Notes: a model not told the origin generated them from the sequence alone. A stretch of 64,000 nt of DNA from Deroplatys truncata (GCA_030765065.1 CM060989.1:60464001-60528000), one strand, 5' to 3'. Shown: positions 45,570 to 57,986, counted from the first letter of the stretch. Numbers and translations: made by a program.

Positions 45570-46005
45570 CCTATTGTTGTGATAGTTTTTGTTTATAGTT
45601 CATATTACAAGGCATAAAATATGGACTAGAAATCTGTATATAGCCCAGGAAGTGGTGCTCTTTCTTTAATACATGTTTATTGCAGTACCAGGAAGAATTT
45701 CAGCATGTGCAACAAAGAAGCAGTACTATCAGGTATTCAAGGATTCTTATAAAACAGAATGTCCATTTATTTTACATGTAATTGTTGTACATTTGCTACA
45801 TTAAAATGTTTACTCATATCTAAATTTCATGTCATCGCAAAATTATTATGCTTTGCTGGGCAAAGGAAAGTTTTAGGGGGTTTCAATTTAAAAACGTTGG
45901 CAAGTATGGATGGTATTTTTCAAGAAACTAAAAGTATTACCATTATCCTATGTATATGTATTTGAATTGTTGAATTATGTTAAAGCTAATCTGCATCAGT
46001 TTAAT
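45570..46005 (+). repeat. dispersed repeat F, copy 2
   Basis: Matches 186-572 (see there). Its landmarks 'tatggactagaaatctgtat' and 'taccaggaagaatttcagca' are kept, with small indels throughout. Confidence 0.55.
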
Positions 46006-46089
46006 ACAATATCCCAGATACACTCACATGACACTTACTTAGTCGACCTACCCTCACATGTAGGGCTTACACCCTTTAGGACTTACAAC

Positions 46090-46345
46090 CGTGCCTAGGA
46101 TCAAAGGTCTGTAGAGGAGCAGAAGAACATTGAATCATACAATGAAGAACCCAGATTGGGGAATCGGCCCATAGCTAGGTATGAGAACAAGAGAAGATGA
46201 TTTGAAATGAAGGCAAAATGCATGAAAGGAAAGGTAATGAGGGAGCAGTAGGTGAAATGAATGGTCAGAGAAACTGAAGAACTCAGAGAAAACCCACCCA
46301 AATGCCACTTCGTCCACTAGTCCCACATGGAGGTCCTTGGGATAA
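46090..46345. repeat. possible SINE-like block
   Basis: A purine-rich, less AT-rich block with 'agagaaaacccacccaaatgcc' resembles the reverse strand of the SINE C/E body. No head or target duplication was found. Confidence 0.25.
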
Positions 46346-46751
46346 AAATAGAAACTGTGTCCTTTAGCTTTTTAGTTCAATAACTGATGACTGGATGTTG
46401 TAAACATTGCCTAATATTGTAAATATTTTATATGAAAAATATAATGAATTTAGTCTGTTTATAATGTAATTGTTGATCTCGTAGGGTAAGCCAGCATCTT
46501 ATATTGTAAATATTTTATTTAACATGTCGAGTAACAATGTATATTGTTTTCAAAGGCTGAAAATAAAATTAATAAATGAGGTACAATGAGTGATTCTGTG
46601 TCAGATTTGCCTAACTCCCAAATTTCAAAATATCTGATTGTTATACAATATATCTGTGAATGAGGTTTTCCATATATCCAAACTTGTCAATAACTTAGAT
46701 ACTTCTCACAGCAAAGAGAATTAAAGATAATTCTGTTTGATTTTCCATTAT

Positions 46752-47613
46752 TAATTTCTCTACCACCTACATGGTAGGTAGAGAAGGTATTGCATTCTAC
46801 CCAAATATTCAATACCAAGATTTCACCAGAAATACGTGTTTTGAGACCGCCTGAATCTAAAAAAAGCATTTTTAGAAAAAAAGGTGTGCGTGCGTGCGTG
46901 CGTGCGTGCGTGTGTGTGTAGCATAACTCAAAAACAAAAATTTGGATAAATACGAAAGTGGCATTTATGTTCAGTACCTTCCAAAGATGCAACACACAAA
47001 GATTTTCAAGAAAATCCTTCCACTTCCAACTAGCCATTACATGGAACATTTTTCGAAAATTTTAAATTTTTAAAAAATGGCTAACGATTTTCATTAAAAT
47101 ATCATATGTTAAGATATTTATGACAAATAAAATGTGTATCTTGAATTTTCTGGGAATAGCATGTGAAGTGCTCTTCATTTTGAAGGAATTTTGTATAATC
47201 GTTTACAACTAGTAAATGTTAAGCGGTAGGTGAAAACGTACCATACAAAAAAATGTAGATCTCTTTAAAGTACAAAATTTACTTAAAATAAGCTTTTCTT
47301 TGGCATAAGCCATTTCTGAGATATCTGTTATTAAAGGTTTGACTTGTTCAATAGTTTTCATTCTTTTAAAGTCTCATTGGTTTTCAGTTGTTTTTCACAA
47401 TTGCATAGAAACAGTATGGTATTTAAGGCTGCATATAGCATCCAATTCTTAAACATTTGACTATTGCTGTTCTCTTTGTATCAATAAAGAAATGTATAAT
47501 GTAGCTATTTTTGCAAAGGTTTATTTGGATTAAAATGTAGTAGATAGAAAAATAAGCTTTAATAATAATACTTTGTATACCCACTAATAAAGATAGAGGG
47601 TAGAGAAATTCAT
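46752..47613 (-). repeat. repeat R, copy in reverse orientation
   Basis: Full length and diverged: starts 'tttctctaccacctacatgg', has a (TGCG)n/(TG)n tract at 46885-46917 in place of (CA)n, and ends 'ggtagagaaattcatgtgaa'. Confidence 0.75.
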
Positions 47614-47763
47614 GTGAATATATTACATTCAGATTGTTATTTTAGATAGTGATCAAGTTTGAACTTAAGTATGTATATCATTATCATAAGATGATGTTTA
47701 GGCAACTCTGGTATTGAACCACTCATATGATAGCCAGTTACATGGGTGAAAATGGAATCTTAC

Positions 47764-47891
47764 CTTCCAGTGCCTTATATCTATCCATAAAGCTTTGAAC
47801 TCCTCAAATCCAAGTTTTCCAGATCTATCTACATCCATCATAGCAATCATACTCCTGCACACATCCTTCGAGAAACCTGCATTCTTGGTCT
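47764..47891 (-). CDS. calpain large subunit, EF-hand 2 exon
   Basis: Acceptor 'tttttatgcag' and donor AAG|GTAAGA on the - strand; 128 nt, starting with two bases of a split codon. It encodes TKNAGFSKDVCRSMIAMM, DVDRSGKLGFEE (a canonical EF loop) and FKALWIDIRHWK, and joins in frame to 37993. The 'FSxDxCRSMxAMxDxDxSGKLGFEEF' pattern is diagnostic of calpain. The intron to the next exon is 9.8 kb and full of LINEs, a Tc1 and R copies. Whether it is the fly CalpA or CalpB orthologue cannot be told from this part. Confidence 0.93.
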
Positions 47892-48484
47892 CTGCATAAA
47901 AATATGATGTTTAAGACATTTACACTTCTTTTATATTTTGTATACAATTGTTAATTCAAAGCATCTCTTAGGATTAAAATTACACACATTAAACTTAAGT
48001 ATATCCAATCATTAATTCAACATATTAAAGTTAGAAGCACTGAAATGTTATGTCCTGAGATAACAATATTTTAGTACAACAATGCATACAGGAAACAACA
48101 TGGATTGTTATTACATAATCGCTAGATTCTAGAACACTGGAAACAACATGGAATGTCATTTAATTGTTAGCATCTAGAACACGGAAACAACATGGAATGT
48201 TATGTAATTGCTTGCAATTAGAACACTTCAAGTTTTCTTTCTGCTGCCAAGTAAACTGCATTTACTCGGTTAAAATCGGGTATCTAGCGACACATTTCAG
48301 AATAAAGTATTGTGGAGCATAGGTCTTTGAATTCAAAAAAATATACATGTTTGTTAAATAGCAATCTTTTAAAATCTTAATTAAAGCATGTTATATAATT
48401 GAACTTTCAATTTTCCCCTTCCTTTTCTTTTCACTGTTTTTTATTATTTTGAATTCTATGCTGACTGCTGCAAATGCTTGAGAT
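47892..48484. other. calpain intron with short direct repeats
   Basis: Three near copies of 'agaacac(t)ggaaacaacatggaatgt' at about 48090, 48131 and 48177 form a loose ~45-bp tandem array ('gaaacaacatgga' each time). No exon found. Confidence 0.45.
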
Positions 48485-48499
48485 GTTAGGGATAAATAC

Positions 48500-48983
48500 G
48501 ATGTAGGTGGCGCACCTTGTGCACTGCGATCTAAGTAAGATGTATTGCGGCTATCACTCCCACATGAAGAAAGATGAAGTGGAGGAGCCACAGGAGGCTA
48601 CAGGCCACAGGCAGACAGGCCACAAAGATGTGCTGAAGTCCCTAACAATTCCTGGCTTGAAGACCCATCCCACTATTGGAGCTGCCAAGAGTGGGAGATG
48701 AACAACCCGTCCAACTAAGCAGCCCTCTTAGTGTGTCTTTGGAGCAAGCATCTGCGCCATCTATCCAGCACCACCTCATGCCATGAAAACTAGAAGCACT
48801 CCTGAAATGGAATGAAAGGAAATGAAGGAAAGGAAATCATGGTAGATGAGAAACTACCTCAGCATTTGCCTACCAAACAGGGAACACCACAAAAAACCCA
48901 AGGTCAAAGTGGGCAGCCGAGAGTTAAATCTGGGACTTCCCGGATGTGAAGCCTCACGTGTTACTGCAGAGACAACTTGCTCG
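48500..48983 (-). repeat. SINE E
   Basis: GTTAGGGATAAATAC (15 bp) flanks it exactly at 48485-48499 and 48984-48998. On the - strand the head reads 'CGAGCAAGTTGTCTCTGCAG' then 'GATTTAACTCTCGGCTGCCC', close to tRNA-derived SINE heads common in insects (CGAGCxAGTTGxCxxTGC). The body contains 'ggcaaatgctgaggtagttt', shared with SINE C. The head lies at the right end. Confidence 0.82.
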
Positions 48984-49192
48984 GTTAGGGATAAATACAC
49001 TATTAATAATTAATCTTCATCAGCACCAAATCTGTAACCACTTGCAAACCTAAGAGTAAATAACTTTCCAGAGACGTTTTATTTGGATAATGTCTAACCA
49101 CTCGAGTGAAGTAATTAGACTTAGAAGCAGCATTCTATCACCATCACTATGAATAATAGGCACTCACACAACTTATGAAACATAACCATATA

Positions 49193-49840
49193 TAGGGTGG
49201 ACCATTTAAGTTGAGACTACAATATCTCCAAAACTAAGCATTGTAAAAAGAAATGTCTCTAATAAAAATTGCTTAATATTATGGGGGAAAGTAAATGCCA
49301 TTAGTCGTGTTTTGTTTGGAGGACATTATGATGGTCTTTTAGAGTCAATTTAATTTTTTTAAATGGGAACCTACATTTTGTATGTTGTTTTCTCATTAGA
49401 AAATGGTTTATAAAAAGCTGTTTATTTTGTGATGAGGAATAAGAAAATAAAATAAAGAATGGTAATTCCCAATTACGAAATGTAACTTGACCCTCAAATG
49501 AGCATACATGGATGGTCCAACCATTCATTACTCTCTTTGTACACAGCCATTCAGAATTTTCGTTATTATTTACGTTGATGTAAGAAAAATTGCAAAGTGA
49601 TTTATACAAATGTTGTTTAGTTTGTTATGATGAGTGCGAAAACAACATAAAAAAGGTAAGTTCCCATTTAAAAAAATTAAATTGACCCTAAAATGACCAT
49701 GACAACATCCTCCAAATAAAACACAACTAATGGCATTTACTGTCCCCCATAATATCAAGCAACTTTTATTCAAGACATTTCTTTCTACAACGCTTAGTTT
49801 TGGAAATATTGTACAGTCTCAACTTAAATGGTATATCCTG
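49193..49840. mobile_element. TIR element X, short copy (MITE)
   Basis: 648 bp with TA at 49191-49192 and 49841-49842. Ends match 15025-16461: 'agggtggaccatttaagttg' left, and inward from the right 'caggatataccatttaagtt'. Arms extend about 200 bp each through 'aaatgccattagt' and 'tcaatttaatttttttaaat'. The core has no transposase. It lies in a calpain intron. Confidence 0.82.
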
Positions 49841-50159
49841 TATGCAGCTCAAGTGCATTTTGCAAAAGCAGAATTCTGTAATAACAAGAGAAACGTAATA
49901 ATGCTCATCTCACTAATTGAGTATAATATTTTATCCAGTATCCTTCAATAATATCTGCAAATACTTAATTTTCCTTTTAACTTTTAAGATCATAACAACT
50001 TTCTCTTTGGAAATATTGTTCATAAACGTTATTACATGTTATTCTAACTGGGTTTCATTACCTCTGTTTTAAGCTATAAGTCTCTCACACATTCATTTTC
50101 TCATTCATACTTCAGATTCTATGGAGAATAAAGAATCACAATTAAAGAAAAATCCCCCT

Positions 50160-50232
50160 TCCAGTTAGGAATCAAACCTGATACATTTGGGTTTAGAAGC
50201 TGTCACACTAATCATTAGACCACAGAGGCAAT
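50160..50232 (-). repeat. SINE D tRNA-like head
   Basis: On the - strand: GCCTCTGTGGTCTAATGATT (A-box region), then 'ctaaacccaaatgtatca' and B-box GGTTTGATTCC. It has the length and boxes of a tRNA but a poor acceptor stem. It stands directly next to the end of the R copy at 50243. Confidence 0.5.
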
Positions 50233-50242
50233 CTCTTTTTTT

Positions 50243-51108
50243 TATTACTTTCTCTAATGTGTACTTACAGTAAGCAGATGAACTGTTGCACTCCACCTAA
50301 AATTCATTGTTGAGATTTTACCAGAAATATATGTTTTGAGGCCCCCTGAACCAAAAAACAGTATTTTTAGAGTAAGGTCCTGTCTGTATCTGTGAGCAGC
50401 ATAACTCAAAAATGAAAATTTTGATAAATGCCAAAATTGGTAAGTTCAGTATCTTTCAAAGAAGCAACGAAGATTTTCAAGAAAATCCCCCCCCCCCACA
50501 TTAGGGTGTATATACTAACCTGTATATGGAGCATTTTTAAAAATTGCTAACTTTCTCAAAAATGGCTAATGTTTTTAATTAAAATACCATATGTTTAGGA
50601 TATTTACATAGCAAATGAAATGTATATCTTGAATTTTCTAGGAATAGCCTGCGAAGTACTCTTCATTCAGAAGGAACATTGTAAATTTTTGTATAACAGG
50701 TACACCATAAGAAATAGAGAAAAATGTACTACACAAAAAATGTAGAGATCTGTAAAACACAACAATTATTTTAAAAGAGCTTTTTCTTTGGCATCAGCTA
50801 TTACTGAGATATCTGTTATTATTAATTTGAATTAAAGTGTTGCCATTATTCAGTTGTTTCTCACAATGTCATGGAAAGAGTGTGGAATTTCAAGCCCAGC
50901 ATATACTTACTGACTAGGTTTTAAACATTTGACTGTCGATTCTGTATCCTCTACACCCTTTATACCTACAATAAAATGTGTAGTGAAGCTATTTCTTCAA
51001 AGGTTTATTTTGAGTAATGTGAAGTAGATAGAAAAATAAGCTTTCGTAAGAATAGTGTGTAGAAGGCATAAAAATAAACAATAATAGGTAGAAAAAGTGA
51101 TGTGAATG
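50243..51108 (-). repeat. repeat R, copy in reverse orientation
   Basis: Starts 'tactttctctaatgtgtact', contains a C10 run at 50487-50496 and lacks the (CA)n tract. It ends 'taggtagaaaaagtgatgtg'. Full length, diverged. Confidence 0.75.
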
Positions 51109-51349
51109 CAATATATAAAACTTTTTCTTGACAAATACTAATTTATTAGAACAGATAAGTGTGAAACACATTAATTCCATATTTCTCTCCAATGGTGTGT
51201 AAGAATAGCCGCTTAATAGCTGAATGTTTGAACTGTGGGACATAGATACTCCACTTAACCTAATTCCTATATATGCTCTGAACTGGTGCAGCCATGGTAA
51301 AAACATGTTCTTTTTTCAAGTGTACCCTTACCCCTAGGCATAAAATTAC

Positions 51350-51402
51350 CTCCTGCCCCTGAAAGAAGTTTTCTTTTCTCTAAAAGATTGTTCTTTCGCT
51401 GT
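51350..51402 (-). CDS. possible small calpain exon
   Basis: A 53-nt stretch lies between acceptor 'gtctgttgcag' and donor GAG|GTAATT on the - strand. One frame is open (QRKNNLLEKRKLLSGAG) and its end phase matches the start of the EF-hand 2 exon, giving G-E-T-K at the junction. It would fill the variable linker between EF-hands 1 and 2. There is no conserved motif, the phase match has a one-in-three chance, and the EF-hand 1 exon itself was not found. Treat as a guess. Confidence 0.22.
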
Positions 51403-52743
51403 CTGCAACAGACTATTAAACCTACTTGGAATATTGCAAAATCTGTTGTTTTATTTCAGCCAAGATATTTTTTCACTAAGTTTTTATTTAAAAATCACTC
51501 TTGACAGAGTATTGCATATGTGCAAACTCATCATTACCTCCAGTTTTCAATATATAACAGTTTAGCTTTCTTTTGTTTATTCAGTCATTACATCTTATAA
51601 TGAATGATACTGTCAGAACTACTGCATTAATCAATATAACATTAAAACAGTAAATTTTTATACAAATCATCCCATAAATAGCGAAAAGTAGCATTCTATG
51701 AGAGATTATAGTAGAATTTGTGTTTATTAATAAACTCTTGATTCCATTTAACCAGTCATTAATCATTAATCACTTCAATTTTTAGAGTCTTATCAAATAA
51801 TAATAGACCATAGTTAGTAATATAACTCAGCTTACAAACTCATGTTAACAGTATATAGGAGAGGATTTTGATGAATAGCTGACACACAGTCATTTGCTGT
51901 TAAGAATTGTTACAAGTGTGTACTACTCCGAGTGCTGCGCTCACCCATGACTAACCACATTAACTTTTTCTTTTTTTCAGTTTTCTTTAGGAGTTCATTG
52001 AATGCATTTTGTGCTAATCTCACTGAAAGTGAGTTGTAAATATACCATTTGTGATAACTAGGAGTAAATACTCCAGTGGATAGATGAAGTGATAAATGAG
52101 AGTGGGCCTCTGTCTAAATTTTTGGATATGAACAAAGTATTCAAGATTCAGATGTTAAAACTGCAGAAAATAGTGACCATGAAACTGAAGGAGAACAAAT
52201 CAGCTAATGAGGAGGTGGTCTCAAATATTGAAGGACTTGAGTATATAGGGCGACATAATGCCACAATATGTAAATTTCATGCTCCTTCAAGAAATCATTC
52301 TTCTGGAGTCAAAAAACATAGCAAAAGAAGCGAGTCTCATGGATTGTTTTAAGTTATTTTTTACTGGTTTCATTCATTTAAAAATATTACAGAATCTACC
52401 AACATAAAGCTTGAGTAAATCACTCAAAATATAACCATCCTCAAGATGTCTTGAGCATGAGTATGGAGGAAAAAAAATGCTCTTCTTGGATTATTAAACT
52501 TGGCAACATTCATGAAACTGTCACATCAACACACTGAAGACCTTTGGGTAACTGATAATATAGCTCCTGAACATTTTCACCTGGTGATGAGGTACAACAA
52601 CTTTTATTTATTACTGCATGTCCTTCAGCTTGCCAATGTTAGAACCAGAGCAGTAATGAAACATTTTTGACAAGTTTCTCCATTTGAGAGGTTTATGAAG
52701 AATTTGTGTTGCAATTTAAGAATCACTACAGCCTTTCTGAGTA

Positions 52744-53655
52744 CGAGGTGTGGCAATAAAGAAACTGGAGTGATTGTTATGTACATTTCCGGCATCGTCG
52801 ATGACAAAGAAAAGAGTGGGGGATTGGCATTAGGAATCTTCTTGACATGTGTACAAAATTTCACGCCGCTGTAGTGGTTAGTCTGGCTGTGAGCCTTCTT
52901 AGAAACGCGTCATGTATCTCAGCTCCATCGGAATTATACTACGCTCTAAAGAAGAACGTGTTAACATCAAATTCCTCACAAAACTTGTAAAATCCACCAC
53001 AGAAACTTACGATTTGTTGAAACAAGTTTATGGTGATCAGTGTCTATATCTTATGCAAGTTTTCGAGTGGGTTAAGAGGTTCAGGGACGGTAGGGAAGAT
53101 GTTGAAGATGATCTGAAATCGGGCCATCCTCCACTTCAAAAACTTAAGAGAATGTAGAGAAGGTTGGTAGAATTGTTCAAGAAGACCGCCTGAAGGTCAG
53201 ACTGTCAATAAAGCTTATTATACAACTGTTCTGAAGACCCTCCGTGAACGTGTGCTACAAAGGAGACCAGATCTGTGGAAGAATTGCTCTTGGATTCATC
53301 AGGATAATGTGCCGGCTCATAATGTGATGTCTGTGAAGAAGTTTTTGGCGAAAAACAACATTCCAGTGATGGAACATCCACTGTATTTGCCTGACCTAGT
53401 ACCACATGACTTTTCTCTTCCCAAAAATGAAGTCTGCACTCAAAGGAACCAGGTTCGAGTCTGTGAATGCAGTGAAGGAAAAAGTGGTGAGACTCCTCAA
53501 CAGTATAACAGAAAAAGATTTGCAGCATTGCTACCAACAGTGGAAAATTCACATGGAGCGGTGCAGGGATCGGGGATGGGACTACATTTCAGTTGTGTAA
53601 GTTTTTTCAATGAAGAGTTAGAGCATCAGTCCGGTTTCTTTATTGCCACACCTCG
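52744..53655 (+). mobile_element. mariner, internally deleted, inside piggyBac
   Basis: Ends CGAGGTGTGGCAATAAAGAA (52744) and, inward from the right, CGAGGTGTGGCAATAAAGAA, a perfect 20-bp match. TA flanks at 52742-52743 and 53656-53657. The 912 bp length is about 0.35 kb short of an intact mariner, because the middle of the transposase is missing (near 53200). Confidence 0.9.
52912..53600 (+). pseudogene. mariner transposase, internal deletion
   Basis: The N-terminus (MYLSSIGIILRSKEERVNIK, then LKQVYGDQCLYLMQVFEWVK and FRDGREDVEDDLKSGHP) jumps to RRPDLWKNCSWIHQDNVPAH (second Asp) and YLPDLVPHDFSL..FLFPKMKSALKGTRFE, ending DLQHCYQQWKIHMERC. The first catalytic Asp region is deleted and several frames are used. 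The C-terminus keeps long similarity. Confidence 0.82.
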
Positions 53656-53859
53656 TAGGTCACTGCTGACAAAATGCTAGAGAACTTTCAGGAATGTTGC
53701 AGCTTAGGTAACACATGCCAAAACACAAGAAAAAGACAGTAAACAGCAACCTTTTTGCCTTTGGGAAAGACTCAGTGCTGGCATTATATATTTCAGATGG
53801 TACAGAAATGTAGTACTGATTTCCAGCATGCATAATGGAGATGAAACTGTCAGCAGCAC

Positions 53860-54170
53860 TGGTGAAAGGTTGAAACCAGAGGTTGTGACCTTGTATAACC
53901 TAACAAAAGGTGGGGTGGATGTTGTAGACGAATTGAAGTAACAATTTACTACTGCTAGAATATGCTTCAGGTGATCCCTTCAGGTATTTTATACAATGAT
54001 GGATATTGCTGGTATAAATTCACAAATACTTTTTCAAGCAATACTGATGCCAACAATACACACAGCTCTTACTTGAAGGCTTTAGTTCTTGTTCTAACTA
54101 TGCCAAATCCTGCAACAGGAACCTTTACTTTAGGGATTCACAAGGACCTTAAATTGTAGTTGAGAACAGG
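53860..54170 (+). pseudogene. piggyBac transposase C-terminal part
   Basis: In shifting frames: TKGGVDVVDELK, where the third catalytic Asp of piggyBac lies in the 'GGVDxxDxL' motif, then ARICFRW..LQVFYTMMDIAGIN and SSYLKALVLVLTMPNPATG. Stops and frameshifts at about 53940 and 54010 break the chain. Confidence 0.7.
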
Positions 54171-54712
54171 TGTTACTGAAGTCCTACAGTCATATCTGCA
54201 GCAACCATGATAGGTGACAGTCAAGTGTGAGTTTTTCCTGAAAGACAGAAAGACAACTAAGATGCAAGCAGTGCAAGTAACCTATCTGCAGTGAACATAT
54301 GTCACTGTTTTGTTATGCGAGTCATGGAAACACTGAAAATATTCCTAGTGATAGTGAATAAAAACTTCACTATGCTAAAAAGCTATTATCACTGACAGAA
54401 ATTTTATATTGTTCATAGTTTGTCCAAAAAAATCAAATAACTGTTTTCTAACTTTGATATTGAAAGCAGAAAATATGTAAAACATACAAAATGAATTAAT
54501 TACTGAGCAATATTTCCACTTTCTGATGAATTTATTATATGCAATATGAGTATAATTTTAAAATTAAAATAAACAATATATATTTGATATGGATAAGAAA
54601 CTTTATGAAAAACTGTATTTAATTAAGTTTGTGATTGGAAAACAAGCAGTGTGCACCACATTCACCTGCAACCAAGCATTATGAAATGGACCACAACCAA
54701 GGAAGGGTTAAT

Positions 54713-55435
54713 ATTTAAATGACTACTTAACACTTTGTTAAGCACATGATTTGTTTCAGCCATTTCATGTTCATAATGAGAAAGCAAATGAGCGTGATTA
54801 ACAGGACCTAGATCTTAATAACATGTCATCTTTTAATCAAAATGCAAGATATTTCTAACTTGGTTTTTTTTTTTTTTAAGGTGTAAGATGCCCTTTTATT
54901 GTGATTCTTTTGTATTTTTATGACTTGATTAGCTATTTTACCCTGCATTACATAATTTTATTTTATTTATTGTTTATTTATTTATTTTTTTGTTTAGCCA
55001 TCTTAATACCAGAGGAAGGCAAGAACACGAAACTAAGGAGATGTCACTTATGTGCAATACCAGCTTATTTGCACCACCTCACTGCAATCTCCTCTTTTTG
55101 GTTTCCTACTAATTTATGTGAGTGTTCTTTTCCTTCCTAGTTTACAATATTTTGTAAGCTGGAACTGATAGATTGCTTGTAAATTAAATAAATTATTATG
55201 AAAATCAATTTCTTTAAATTTGAGCTCATTTCAACAGTCTGCAATTCTTGACAGTGTTGCAATGTAGAAAAATGTAGTTTAACAATTAGAACTATAAAAA
55301 TATATTAGAAATGGCATTAATTTAGATTTTTAGTTGCATTTTAGATGACACACTTGAATAAAGAGTCAGTCTAGAAATAAAAGAACTGAAAAATTAAAGA
55401 ATAAAATGATCAAATAAAGGAAGAAAAACCTAATA
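54713..55435. other. calpain intron, nothing recognised
   Basis: A TTTA-rich low-complexity tract lies at 54955-54990. No exon was found. Confidence 0.3.
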
Positions 55436-55554
55436 TGGTACATTCATACGACTTTCACTATCTATAGCCATTTCATAGGTATATTATAGGATTCACATAC
55501 ATATGATTCTGCTAGCCTTCATTCTTTTTCTTTCAATGATTACTCTCTTCTAGG

Positions 55555-55830
55555 ACTTGCAAGCCAATGCCTTGGGTCAGTTGCCTGTGGAGGAGCTATG
55601 AGCTCTGATGAAAGAAACCTTTTATGGGTGATCAGCCTGATACAGAAATGACGACAAAAGAATGAGATAAATGAAAATTCATGGAAGTGTGTTATTCAGC
55701 CCAGCGTAACCCTGAAGAAGCTTTTTGTCAGGTTTGTCAGCCCTAAGAAATTTGAACCAGTAACCTCCCAAATGCTTACCACATACATTACTGCCATTTT
55801 GTTCAGTGATTATCCTGCTTCCTTTAGCTA
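55555..55830 (-). repeat. possible SINE F
   Basis: On the - strand a tRNA-like head (about 55820-55745) has B-box GGTTCAAATTT, followed by 'gacaaacctgacaaaaagct' and 'ggctgatcacccataaaagg'. No target duplication was found. Confidence 0.4.
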
Positions 55831-55949
55831 TATTAATCATGATAATTATTGCCAAGCAATGATTTCAAACTATACATTATATGGACTTGATTAGAGACTA
55901 GATGCAAAGACAAAATATACATATTTATAATATAAGTCAACTTTTGCTA

Positions 55950-56545
55950 CTAATAAGCTCATGAAGAAAGAAAAAAAGAGAAAAACTGCATATGTTTAAA
56001 GTGAATTACAATTCAACCAGGAAAATATTTGGAAGATGTAACAATGAGCATTTGGAAAATGGCTGATACTACAAGAAAAAATCTTTGTCACCAATTGTAT
56101 ATTTTCATGGGCTCTACTCTTTTTTCGTCAATAACTAATTGTCTATTTCTTATGGTTTTAAAGTTATTCAAAATTCAGTGAGAATGTAGAGGATCTTGTA
56201 TACTATTCACAGAAAATTCAAGTTATACATTTTATTTACAATACAATTATCTCAAACATGTATACTTTAATCAAAGTTATTAAGAGCCATTTTTGAGAAA
56301 AAATTTTTTTTTTCTAACTGATGGTTACTTGAAGTAGGGGGGGATTTGATTTTCTTTGTTTCCACCTTCAGGCATCCTTTTGCTTGCTTACCGCTAAGCT
56401 CACTCGCTCAGCTTTGACTAAGGATGCTTTCTTTGGATTAACAGGACCTCAAAACATATATTTCTGGTAGAGTCTCAATATTGAATTTTTGGGTGGAATA
56501 CTATATCTCCTCTCTTTAGCATATGTGAGTGGTATAGGAATTAAA
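55950..56545 (+). repeat. repeat R, strongly diverged copy
   Basis: 'aaaatggctgatactacaag', 'tgtctatttcttatggtttt', 'cacagaaaattcaagttata' and 'aacatatatttctggtagag' follow R order, but with many changes. The end is lost near 56545. Confidence 0.6.
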
Positions 56546-56549
56546 AGCC

Positions 56550-57980
56550 TCATGGGATACCCCATAAGAGACAGGAGTACTATGAGGTAGAATAGTCTAA
56601 TTAACCCAATTCTTGCAGATAACTTATTTTAAATAATAACTTACTGTGGCAAAAATGCATTTCTTTTTTTCCTGCACTGCCAAAATGCTGAAAATACAGC
56701 CATCTAAGCAGTATAATTACTGTTATGTGTATGTGGAATTTAAGTGGCAGCAGAGAAGAAATTCATGGTGCAGCAGTATAATAAACATGAAAAACATATT
56801 TGTGTTCTCAAGAATGTTGTCAAAACGAAATTGTAAGTATTACAGTTATTGTTAACTGCTGTAACAAGTCACAGCAAATTACCAGTATTTTGTAAATAAT
56901 TGTGCAACGTTCCATTTCATTAGTATTCTTCACTGTAAACTAGTATAAAACAAGAATTTTCTGCAACACCATTGGCCAAAACATGTGGACCAAGGTAAAA
57001 AGAAATTGGGATGAAATATTCCACTGTATATAAGTTAAATTCATTGTAGGTCATTTTATGCCAGTTTGAATTCTTTTAATAACTTTTAAAGTCTTTTATT
57101 GATAATTTTTATGTCATCATTTCCTCATGCTCTGGTTATTAGTAATGATATATGTATGACTGTCAACATTGTGAAAATTTTAATTTTAAAAAGTTTTTGA
57201 TGGTGAAAATCCCAATACAAGCTGGAAATTTTCAAATTAGTATGAAAATACTTAAAATTATATACAGGTACTTTAATATATTATACTGCTAAGCAATGAA
57301 CATTTTCGTTTACTTGCTGCGCAACAATGGAATTACTACCATGCTTATTGATAGCAGTCAAATTACTTTTTTTTATTTTATACTTTTAAGATAAGCAGCT
57401 ACTCTTTCTAAGCCAAATTTACAGCATGTATTATGCAATGAGCAGCTAAAGCATTTTGCCATTAATCATATTTAAAGGTTTCCTGTCCAATTAGCCTGTA
57501 ATCCATTTGGTTTATGTAAACATTTATGCAGTCATTGTTGAAAGAGAAGTTGATTACTTATAAATGAAATGAGAGAGGATAAGAAATATAAAGGTAGAAC
57601 AATATCTCTAACTTTAGCATGCTTTTATACAAGTAAGGGAGCTGTAAAAATAGTTGAGAGGAAAAAGATCATATTTTCCCGTTTTAAACACATGTAATTG
57701 CTAGGTACATTCAATTGGACATTCTTGATTGACGTCATAACCTGAAACAGCAAACATCTCTCAGTATGTTAAATCTGATTACAGCAAACATTCAACCTTT
57801 TTTTTTCCCCCTTTTTCCTCATTCTCTTCTTTTTATGTTGCTGACCATTTCTTTTGCTGCCTTCCTCCTTGCAGCCTCAGGTGCTTATTCTCCTCTCTTT
57901 CATTCAGACATATATACAGGTATTATACTAACAAACAAATGTGGTTTTGGTTGCTAACATACAACTTTACTATTAAAGTA
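56550..57980. other. calpain intron, nothing recognised
   Basis: No exon with calpain similarity was found here, although EF-hand 1 should lie between 57987 and 47891. Confidence 0.3.
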
Positions 57981-57986
57981 ATTTAC

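Larger units (their letters stand above)
51900..54712 (+). mobile_element. piggyBac-like element remnant
   Basis: Frames before and after a mariner insertion give NIAPEHFHLVMRYNNFYLL (about 52556), FERFMKNLCCNL-type fragments, then LKPEVVTLYNLTKGGVDVV, DELKQQFTTARICFRW and YTMMDIAGINSQI (53870-54040), all piggyBac transposase blocks. A Cys-rich tail follows near 54225-54300. The right end 'ccacaaccaaggaaggg' is followed by TTAA (54709-54712), the piggyBac target. No left terminal repeat was found. Confidence 0.68.

Noticed and set aside
52089..52352. 87-codon open frame as a host gene
   Set aside because: It lies within the piggyBac remnant, without splice context; best read as part of that decayed element.
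55600..55625. Hammerhead-like CTGATGA...GAAAC
   Set aside because: Only one or two bases lie between the two core parts, so there is no stem II; a chance match.
57841..57926. Possible + strand exon between 'ccttgcag' and 'cag|gtatta'
   Set aside because: The frame has no similarity to any family I know and there is no neighbouring + strand gene; it opposes the calpain gene.
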